A DNA stretch of 64,000 bases, from the NCBI RefSeq assembly GCF_014648855.1, contig NZ_BMRX01000019.1, positions 62,001 through 126,000 of the forward strand. The letters run 5' to 3'. This document shows positions 58,521 through 64,000 of this stretch, piece after piece; position 1 is the stretch's first letter; each line of letters begins with the position of its first letter. This DNA is from Streptomyces parvulus (lineage in GTDB: Bacteria; Actinomycetota; Actinomycetes; Streptomycetales; Streptomycetaceae). The translations under genes and the position numbers were made by a program. The notes under the pieces are model-generated. The model did no database searches. It saw nothing but the letters and a program-made list of their open reading frames with translations, and had not been told where the DNA came from.

Positions 58521-60254
58521 TCAGGCGGGTCCGCGCAGGTGGCACAGCAGCAGGCACACGTCGTCGTCCCGCTCCGAGTCGCTGAGCAGCGGACGCAGGA
58601 GCTCGTCCGCGGAACCCTCCAGATCCGACTCGAGACGGGGCGTGGCGAAGGAGCCGAGCGCCTCGGCGAGCCGCTCGATGCCCGGGTCTATGCCCTGGGC
58701 GCGGCGCTCCACCAGGCCGTCGGTGTAGAGGGCCAGCGTGGAGCCCGGCGCAAGCGGCACGCTGTGGTCGGCGATCTCCTGCTGGAGCGGGATGCCCAGC
58801 ATCGCGCCGGGCTTGTCGTCCAGGATCCGCACCCGCCCGTCCGGGGTCCGCAGCACCGGCGGCGGATGCCCGGCGGCGGCCCAGGTCAGGGTCGGTTCGT
58901 CGGGGTGGAAGCGGGCGATGACGGCGGTGGCGAACAGGTCGGGCTGCAGGTGGTGCAGGAACGTGTGCAACCGGGTGAGCAGCCGGCCCGGGCTGCCGCC
59001 GTCCACGGCGTACGCCCGCAGCGCGGTGCGCAGCTGACTCATCATCACGGCCGCGCGCAGCCCGTGCCCGGTGACGTCGCCGACGACGGTGATGACCCCG
59101 CCGTCGGGCTGCCGGAACGCGTCGTACCAGTCGCCGCCGATGTTCAGCCCGTGGGTGGCCGGCAGGTAGCGCGCGGCCAGCCCGAGGCCGGCCGGGGAGG
59201 GCAGGTCCGTCAGCAACGCCCGCTGGAGGGTCTCGGCGATGTCGCGGTTGTGCTGGTAGCGCTGGGCGTGGTCGATCGCGATGCTGGCCCGCCGGGTCAG
59301 CTCCACCAGCATGACCGCGTCGTCCGGGTCCCACCGCTCCCCGGGCGGTGACAGGGTCACCACGCCGAGGGGCGCCTGCCGGGTCGGCAGCGGGATGCAC
59401 AGCGCGGGCCGCTCCGGGTCCAGCGCCGAGGGCGGCTGGTCCTGGACGCCGGGCAGGCCGCCCGGGTGCGGGGCGGCGTACTGCGGGCGTCCGGTGCGGG
59501 CGGCGACCACGGCCGCGGCCGGATGGGCCGGGCCCGCGGTGCCGTCGTCCTGCTCGAACAGCCAGACGTCGACGCTCGCCGCGTACTCGGGCACCAGCAG
59601 CTCCGGCAGCCGCCGCACGATCTCGTGGTGGTCCAGGGACGCCGTCAGCACCGCGCTCGCGTCCGCCAGGAAGGTCAGCCGCCGCCGGGCGTTCTCCGCC
59701 TCGGTGCGCGCCTTGCGCTCGGCGGCGAACGCCTCCCGCTGGGCCCGCCCGGCGGCGTCCAGTTCGGCGTGGAGCGCGACGACGCCCTGGTTGGTCTGAT
59801 GCAGCTCCTCGCGGTGGAACTCGACCAGGTCCTCCTGCTCGCCCAGCCGCTCCAGCACCAGCGCGGTGTCCTCGTCGGCGCCCAGCAGGGCCTCCGCCAG
59901 CCCGGCGGCGTCGTCCGCCGCGGTGCCGGCCGCGGACTCCGGCGCCGGCTCGGGGCAGGGCACCGTGACGCGCCACGGCGGCTCACCGGCCGCGGCGGCG
60001 TCGGGGGAGGGCGTCACCACGGCGTGCAGGACGTACTCCCCGGACTCCGCCCCGGCGCCGTCCGCCGGACCGGTGGTCAGGGTCAGCCGCCACGCGCCGC
60101 CCTTCGTCAGGCACAACCGCAGCTGCGCGCCGAGCGAGGCCGCCAGACGGCTGCGCTCCAGCGCCGGCACGCCGCAGGCCGCGGCCAGCCGGGCGGCGGC
60201 GATGCGCGCCCCGGCCGCTTCGGTGACGTCGGTGATCTGCCAGGTACGGGTCAT
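58521..60254 (-). CDS. GAF-SpoIIE PP2C phosphatase, last gene of the stressosome operon
   Basis: 577 aa. An N-terminal degenerate HATPase-like/RsbT-related region (about 1-110), a coiled coil (about 145-205; LHAELDAAGRAQREAFAAERKARTEAE), a GAF domain (about 205-350) and a SpoIIE/PP2C catalytic domain (about 360-575) with GGDWYDAF, VGDVTGHGLRAAV and DDDVC metal Asp motifs. It should dephosphorylate an anti-anti-sigma or RsbS-type protein. The start overlaps the upstream stop (ATGA at 60251-60254), so all five stressosome genes are translationally coupled. Confidence 0.9.
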   Translation of the reverse strand: MTRTWQITDVTEAAGARIAAARLAAACGVPALERSRLAASLGAQLRLCLTKGGAWRLTLTTGPADGAGAESGEYVLHAVVTPSPDAAAAGEPPWRVTVPCPEPAPESAAGTAADDAAGLAEALLGADEDTALVLERLGEQEDLVEFHREELHQTNQGVVALHAELDAAGRAQREAFAAERKARTEAENARRRLTFLADASAVLTASLDHHEIVRRLPELLVPEYAASVDVWLFEQDDGTAGPAHPAAAVVAARTGRPQYAAPHPGGLPGVQDQPPSALDPERPALCIPLPTRQAPLGVVTLSPPGERWDPDDAVMLVELTRRASIAIDHAQRYQHNRDIAETLQRALLTDLPSPAGLGLAARYLPATHGLNIGGDWYDAFRQPDGGVITVVGDVTGHGLRAAVMMSQLRTALRAYAVDGGSPGRLLTRLHTFLHHLQPDLFATAVIARFHPDEPTLTWAAAGHPPPVLRTPDGRVRILDDKPGAMLGIPLQQEIADHSVPLAPGSTLALYTDGLVERRAQGIDPGIERLAEALGSFATPRLESDLEGSADELLRPLLSDSERDDDVCLLLCHLRGPA

Positions 60255-61315
60255 GGTCCATCCGGCGGGACGGGGGCCAGCACGGCGACCGCGGTGTCGT
60301 CGCGCACGGGCCGGGCCGAGCTGCTGGCGTCACGGATCGTGACGGCGGCGGTCACCGCCGGGTCGGTCGTCGTACGGCACGTCTCGGACGTGGGCGCCCA
60401 GCGGCTCGGCAGCCCGTCGCTGTGCAGGACCAGCACCCGGTCGTCCGCCCAGACCGCCTCCTCCTCGCGCAGTGTCGTGGGCCGGTGGGTGCCGACTATG
60501 CCGGGCCGGGACACCAGGTGTCGCCAGGTGCCGCCCTCGCACAGCCGCGCTCCGATGTTGCCGACGCCCGCGAACCTCAGCACGCCGGTCCGCGTGTCGA
60601 CCTGGGCGACGGCGACGGCCGCGCCGCGCGTGCCCGTCAGCGCCGAGTCGATGCGCCGCAGTGCCTCGCCGGGGGTGACGTGCGCCGCCTCGCGCATCGC
60701 CGCCACGGCCGCGGTCGAGGCGCGGGCCGCCTCCGGGCCGTGGCCGAGGCCGTCGGCCATCATGAGGGTGACCAGGTCGCCCGCGCGCACCCAGGCCCAG
60801 GCGTCCCCCGAGTACTCCGCCCCGCCGAAGGGCACGTTGACGCCCCCGGCCCGCACCCCGGCGGCCGGGCCCGGTTCGGCGGCCGGGCCGTCGGGCACGG
60901 GTCCGACGCGGGCGACCACCACGGTGCCCCGGCCCGGGACGCTGTGCAGGTCGAAGTCGTCGGCCAGGCGCGCGCAGGTGCCGAGCCCCGCACCGAGGGA
61001 CCGCGTGGTGGTGAACCCGTCTCCCAGGGCGGCGGAGACGTCCGGGATCCCGGGGCCGTGGTCGACCGCCGTCACCTGCACGAGGGCCGCCTCGCTCCGG
61101 CCGTCGGCCAGGACGCACGGAGCGACCACGTCGATGAGCACTTGGCCGCCCGCGGCGTGCTTGAGCAGGTTGGTGGCCAGCTCGGTCGCCACCAGCGCCG
61201 ACGTGGCGGTGCGCCGCTCGTCCAGCCCGGCCAGCGCCGCCGCCTGCTCCGCGGCCACCCTGGCGTCGCGCACCCGGGTCGAGTCGTGCACCGGTACGTC
61301 CCACAGCCGGGGCAT
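60251..61315 (-). CDS. RsbT-like kinase fused to an RsbX-like PP2C phosphatase
   Basis: 354 aa. Residues 1-130 form a GHKL kinase domain: ALVATELATNLLKHAAGG (N-box), VDHGPGIPD (G1), GAGLGTCARLADDF (G2). Residues 160-350 form a small PP2C-like domain: MMADGLGHGPEAARAS, GVGNIGARLCEG and LVLHSDGLPSRW. Bacillus RsbT and RsbX are separate proteins; here a second kinase and an RsbX-like phosphatase are joined, presumably setting and clearing phosphates on RsbS/RsbR (inference). ATGA overlaps link it to rsbT and to the phosphatase gene. Confidence 0.88.
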   Translation of the reverse strand: MPRLWDVPVHDSTRVRDARVAAEQAAALAGLDERRTATSALVATELATNLLKHAAGGQVLIDVVAPCVLADGRSEAALVQVTAVDHGPGIPDVSAALGDGFTTTRSLGAGLGTCARLADDFDLHSVPGRGTVVVARVGPVPDGPAAEPGPAAGVRAGGVNVPFGGAEYSGDAWAWVRAGDLVTLMMADGLGHGPEAARASTAAVAAMREAAHVTPGEALRRIDSALTGTRGAAVAVAQVDTRTGVLRFAGVGNIGARLCEGGTWRHLVSRPGIVGTHRPTTLREEEAVWADDRVLVLHSDGLPSRWAPTSETCRTTTDPAVTAAVTIRDASSSARPVRDDTAVAVLAPVPPDGP

Positions 61316-61755
61316 CAGGACTCCTCGCGCGGACGCGGGGGCCGGCCCACCCAGGAGGTCACCCGCACCATCGTGCCCGCGCCCGGCGCGCTGTCGATCG
61401 CGAACTCGTGCACCAGCCGCCGGGCACCGCCCAGCCCGAGGCCCAGTCCCTCACCGGAGGTGAAGCCGTCGCTGAGCGCCTGCTCCAGGTCCGCGATGCC
61501 CGGTCCCTCGTCGGCGAAGGTGAGCCGCAGCCCGCGGGCGCCCCCGTCGGTCAGCGGCTCCGTCTCCATCGTGCCGCCGCCGCCGTAGATGAGAGTGTTG
61601 CGGGCGAGTTCGCTGGCGGCGGTGACCAGTTTGGTCTGGTCCACCAGGCCGAAGCCGATCTGCGCGGCGGCCTGCCGCACATGCTGTCGCACCCACACCA
61701 GATCCATGTCCGAACGGATCGGCAGGCGGGCCTGGGAGCCCGCGGCGGTGTGCAT
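61315..61755 (-). CDS. rsbT: RsbT-like stressosome switch kinase
   Basis: 146 aa. GHKL ATPase: VTAASELARNTLIYGGGG (N-box), FADEGPGIAD (G1), GEGLGLGLGGARRLVHEF (G2). RsbT phosphorylates RsbR and RsbS and, once released, activates its downstream phosphatase (established in Bacillus). It is placed directly after rsbS with a TGATG overlap. ATG 61755 has GGGAGA 7 nt upstream; GTG 61758 is an alternative start. Confidence 0.9.
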   Translation of the reverse strand: MHTAAGSQARLPIRSDMDLVWVRQHVRQAAAQIGFGLVDQTKLVTAASELARNTLIYGGGGTMETEPLTDGGARGLRLTFADEGPGIADLEQALSDGFTSGEGLGLGLGGARRLVHEFAIDSAPGAGTMVRVTSWVGRPPRPREES

Positions 61756-62186
61756 CACTGACTCTCCCGGCGCGGGCCGCCGAAGTGGGACGACACGGCC
61801 TGCCCCGTGAGCAGCTCCATGGCGGCCTCGGTGTTGAGCGCCGTCCGCATGCCCGGCAGCGTCAGCCCCAGCTCGACGAGCGTGATCGCGACCGCCGGCC
61901 GCATGCCGACCACCACGGTCCGCGCGGCGAGCAGGTCGGTCTGGGCGGCGATCTCCGCCAGCACCCGGCCCAGGAACGAGTCGACGATCTCCACCCCGGA
62001 GATGTCCATGATCACGCCGCCGGCGCCGCTGCGCACGATGCTCTCGGCGAGGTCGTCCTGCAACTGCTGCGCCGTACTGTCGTGCAGGTCGCCCTGGAGG
62101 GTGACCAGCAGCACGTCACCGAGGCGCAGCACCGGGACGCGGTTCGACACGGGAGCCCCGTGAGGCCCCCCGAACGCCTCGCTCAC
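61755..62186 (-). CDS. rsbS: RsbS-like STAS stressosome scaffold protein
   Basis: 143 aa, a STAS domain: VPVLRLGDVLLVTLQGDLHDSTAQQL, then VIMDISGVEIVDSFLGRVL (Ser in VDS is the likely phosphorylation site), LLAARTVVVGMRPAVAITLVELG. RsbS builds the stressosome shell with RsbR. GTG 62186 overlaps the rsbR stop (GTGA), consistent with stoichiometric coupling. The extra C-terminus MELLTGQAVSSHFGGPRRESQ goes beyond the STAS fold. Confidence 0.9.
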   Translation of the reverse strand: MSEAFGGPHGAPVSNRVPVLRLGDVLLVTLQGDLHDSTAQQLQDDLAESIVRSGAGGVIMDISGVEIVDSFLGRVLAEIAAQTDLLAARTVVVGMRPAVAITLVELGLTLPGMRTALNTEAAMELLTGQAVSSHFGGPRRESQ

Positions 62187-63088
62187 CGCGTGACCGCACC
62201 CTTCGCGCCCGGGGTGACGATGCCGACTCCCAGCTCGTGCAGCACGTACCCGAGGGCGTCGGCGAGGCTCGCGCGGGTGACCACGTTGCCGAGGTCCAGA
62301 CCGAGGTGGACCATCGTCTGCGCGATCGCCGGACGGATGCCGGAGACGATGCACTCGGCACCCATCAGCCGGGCCGCCGCGACCGTCTTCATCAGGTGCT
62401 GGGCCACCAGCGAGTCGACTGTCGGGACACCGGTGATGTCCAGGATCGCGAAGCGCGCCTGCTGCTCCACGATGGACTCCAGGAGGGTCTCCATCACCAC
62501 CTGGCTGCGGGCGCTGTCCAGCGTGCCGATCAGCGGCACGGCCACCACGCCGTCCCACAGCTTGATGACCGGGGTGGCCACCTCCAGCAGCTGCAGCCGC
62601 TGCCGGTCGATGAGCGCCTGGCCCTCGCTGAGCGCCGTCTGCGTCACCACCACCCGCAGCGTGCCCATCAGCACACCGAGCGTGCCGGCACAGGCGCGGA
62701 CCTGCTCGGCCGGAGCGTCCGGGAGATCCTCGAGCAGCAGGTTCTCGACCGGCGGACGCAGCGCCGCAAGCTCGGCCGACACCTGCGCGCTGCTCAGTCC
62801 CGCCCGCGAGCGGGCCGCGGCCATCCGCGCCAACTGCTCGCGCACCGCGGTGAAGCCCGCGGCGTCCGGATCCTCCACCCGCTCCGCGTCGGCCACTTGG
62901 GCCAGGGCGTCCACCACGGCCTTGCCGGCCTCGACCGCCTCGTCGCGCGAGACGGTGAACACGGCCCGGAAAAGGGGCTCGTCCGCCCAGCGCTGGGCGA
63001 TCTGCTCACGGCGGCGCCGCAGAAAGTCCCTGATCTCCAGCGTGGGCGACCCCGCCGTACCGTGCGCCTGTTCCGGCACCTGCTCCAC
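62183..63088 (-). CDS. rsbR: RsbR-like stressosome sensor
   Basis: 301 aa. N-terminal helical sensor domain, RsbRD/globin-like (about 15-160; RDFLRRRREQIAQRWADEPLF), and a C-terminal STAS domain (about 165-290): VAVPLIGTLDSARSQVV, ARFAILDITGVPTVDSLVAQHL (Thr and Ser phosphorylation candidates), AECIVSGIRPAIAQTMVHLG. First gene of the five-gene operon. GTG 63088 is used; GTG 63079 has better ribosome-site spacing (GAGGAG 8 nt upstream) and may be the true start. Confidence 0.9.
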   Translation of the reverse strand: MEQVPEQAHGTAGSPTLEIRDFLRRRREQIAQRWADEPLFRAVFTVSRDEAVEAGKAVVDALAQVADAERVEDPDAAGFTAVREQLARMAAARSRAGLSSAQVSAELAALRPPVENLLLEDLPDAPAEQVRACAGTLGVLMGTLRVVVTQTALSEGQALIDRQRLQLLEVATPVIKLWDGVVAVPLIGTLDSARSQVVMETLLESIVEQQARFAILDITGVPTVDSLVAQHLMKTVAAARLMGAECIVSGIRPAIAQTMVHLGLDLGNVVTRASLADALGYVLHELGVGIVTPGAKGAVTR

Positions 63089-63227
63089 TCCTCATCCGCG
63101 TCGCGCCGCGCACCCCGCCCACGGCGGGTGTGGCGGCGACATGACCTTGCCGGACGACAACTGTAACCACCCCCCGACCTCGTACGACACCTGCTCCCGC
63201 ACGACCGGCCGGGATGCGCGGCGGGGC

Positions 63228-63266
63228 CCGGAGGGTCCGGTTCTACGGCGTCTGCGGACCCTCCGG
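63228..63266 (-). terminator. Terminator overlapping the 3' end of arsI
   Basis: Perfect 12-bp arms CCGGAGGGTCCG / CGGACCCTCCGG with a 15-nt loop that contains the arsI stop codon. It would end arsI transcripts before the stressosome operon. Confidence 0.7.
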
Positions 63267-63629
63267 CTGCGCGTCCACGCGGGCCAGCGCCTCCTCGGTG
63301 CTCTCCGACACGGGCACGGTGATGCTGACGCCGGTCAGGTCCAGGACGCGCCGCACGGCCGGGGCGGGGGAGATGATGTGCACACTTCCGGGCAGCTCCC
63401 GCGCCTCCTGGTAGACGCGCAGGATGATGTTCATCCCGGAGGAGTCCATGAACGGCACCTCCGACAGGTCCAGCAGGAAGTGCCTGCGGCCGTGGTGCAG
63501 TTGGTTCGCCAGGTGGTGCTGGAGCTCGGTGGCGGTGTCGACGTCCAGGTAGCCCTCCACCTTCAGCAGCGCGACCTCCTCACGGGGCAGCGTCACTTCC
63601 ACGGACAGCGGGTTCTGGGCGATGGGCAC
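63243..63629 (-). CDS. arsI: ArsI-like anti-anti-sigma STAS protein
   Basis: 128 aa, STAS fold of the SpoIIAA/RsbV type: EEVALLKVEGYLDVDTATELQHHL, then FLLDLSEVPFMDSSGMNIIL with Ser-Ser (the phosphorylation site, DSSG) and RRVLDLTGVSITVPV. Dephosphorylated, it would bind anti-sigma kinases and free a SigB-group sigma factor. GTG 63629 is chosen for GGAGGT 4-5 nt upstream. The assignment as ArsI is from context. It has its own candidate SigB-type promoter. Confidence 0.85.
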   Translation of the reverse strand: MPIAQNPLSVEVTLPREEVALLKVEGYLDVDTATELQHHLANQLHHGRRHFLLDLSEVPFMDSSGMNIILRVYQEARELPGSVHIISPAPAVRRVLDLTGVSITVPVSESTEEALARVDAQPEGPQTP

Positions 63630-63650
63630 GTGTACCTCCAACAATGCGGC

Positions 63651-63681
63651 GGCGCGGTGGACCGACGTGGTCCACCGCGCC
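63651..63681. promoter_or_regulatory. Perfect 13-bp hairpin in the arsI leader
   Basis: Arms GGCGCGGTGGACC (63651-63663) and GGTCCACCGCGCC (63669-63681) with a 5-nt loop. It lies between the candidate promoter and the arsI ribosome site, so it would form at the 5' end of the mRNA; it could also serve as terminator for the upstream phosphatase gene. Confidence 0.6.
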
Positions 63682-63687
63682 CGGCGG

Positions 63688-63712
63688 TTACCCCCGAATC
63701 CCGGCCCCATGC
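63688..63712 (-). promoter_or_regulatory. Candidate SigB-type promoter of arsI
   Basis: On the minus strand: GCAT (63712-63709), 15 bp, GGGTAA (63693-63688). This matches the recalled GNNTN14-16GGGTAY apart from the last base. The implied start falls near 63681, at the edge of the hairpin. Confidence 0.45.
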
Positions 63713-63743
63713 ACGGCCGCCGGGACGGGCTGTGTGACCACCC

Positions 63744-64000
63744 TCACCCGACCCGGATGCCGACGAGGCAGGTGTCGTCGTCGGTGTCGGACCGGCTGTA
63801 GGTGAGCAGCCGGTCCAGATGCTGGTCCAGCGTGTTCGGAGCGGGACGCACGGTGGTCAGCAGCTGGTCCAGCGACTCCTCCACGGAGCGGTCCCGGCGC
63901 TCGATCAGGCCGTCGGTGTACATCAGCAGCGTGTCCGCACCGGCCAGTTGCACCTCCGCCTCCTCGTACGCCGCCTCCGCCACCGCCCCGAGGAGCATCC
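63744..64000 (-). CDS. SpoIIE/PP2C-type phosphatase, C-terminal part (runs off the window)
   Basis: The visible 85 codons are the end of a PP2C-type phosphatase: MLLGAVAEAAYEEAEVQLAG, LLMYTDGLIERRDRSVEES, DDTCLVGIRVG (the last strand with metal Asp). The TDGLIERR block is typical of SpoIIE/RsbU-family phosphatases. The reading frame stays open to the window edge, so MLLG is internal and not the start. It is upstream of arsI on the same strand, which fits a phosphatase acting on that STAS protein. Confidence 0.85.
   Translation of the reverse strand, partial: MLLGAVAEAAYEEAEVQLAGADTLLMYTDGLIERRDRSVEESLDQLLTTVRPAPNTLDQHLDRLLTYSRSDTDDDTCLVGIRVG

Overview
The window is high-GC actinobacterial DNA (GTG and TTG starts, strong third-position G/C bias, almost no TTA codons). 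It is confidently Streptomyces: it carries a chaplin, an SsgA-like protein, a WhiB-like protein, ClpP3/ClpP4 with PopR, a streptophobe-family protein, and two SigB/F-type sigma factors. From memory, the gene order resembles the right-hand chromosome arm of S. coelicolor between the chpB and arsI regions; I could not verify this by search.

Layout. 1-13.5 kb: a long chaplin with a candidate BldN promoter; a deaminase; an epimerase; two small membrane proteins; a sulfonate-sulfur cluster (cysteine-type leader peptide, SsuE, SsuD, a convergent DszC/SfnB-like flavoprotein); a GH19 chitinase behind two DasR-like sites; adenosine deaminase; a LysR/aldo-keto reductase pair. 13.5-20 kb: streptophobe protein, a coupled PRC-barrel pair, an RsbW-like ATPase next to a SigL-like sigma factor, then PopR facing the clpP3-clpP4 operon. 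19.6-31.7 kb: VOC proteins, an RNase H, a flavin monooxygenase, an aldo-keto reductase, an SsgC-like protein, an F420 LLM oxidoreductase, a membrane-anchored pseudokinase, a PLP dehydratase, an AIM24 protein and a TerD-CAP-CAP fusion. 31.8-42.5 kb: a giant LuxR regulator; a tightly coupled operon encoding a receiver-thioredoxin-reductase fusion, a cNMP-binding histidine kinase and a UBP zinc finger; a universal stress protein; a DUF4032 kinase-like protein; an MBL hydrolase; AlkB. 42.5-51.2 kb: TetR/FAD-dehydrogenase, WhiB/DUF488, LysG/LysE pair, MFS exporter, cNMP protein, Orn/Lys/Arg-decarboxylase-like enzyme. 51.3-54.6 kb: a second RsbW-like ATPase with a SigM-like sigma factor. 54.6-64 kb: a FUSC transporter, an NDH-2-type dehydrogenase, then a complete stressosome operon (RsbR, RsbS, RsbT, an RsbT-RsbX-like fusion, a GAF-SpoIIE phosphatase), the anti-anti-sigma factor ArsI and the end of another SpoIIE-type phosphatase that runs off the window.

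The unifying theme is general stress and development. About 47 kb hold two SigB-type sigma factors, two neighbouring RsbW-like kinases, three PP2C/SpoIIE-type phosphatases, one stressosome and an extra STAS protein, together with Clp proteolysis and several candidate SigB-type promoters. No rRNA, tRNA, CRISPR array or insertion sequence was seen. The most unusual items are ClpP4 with glycine in place of the catalytic histidine, a serine/threonine kinase homologue lacking all key catalytic residues, the redox/two-component/UBP operon, the TerD-CAP-CAP fusion, the uncharacterised cysteine-type leader peptide, and two tandem duplications that each copy a gene's stop codon.
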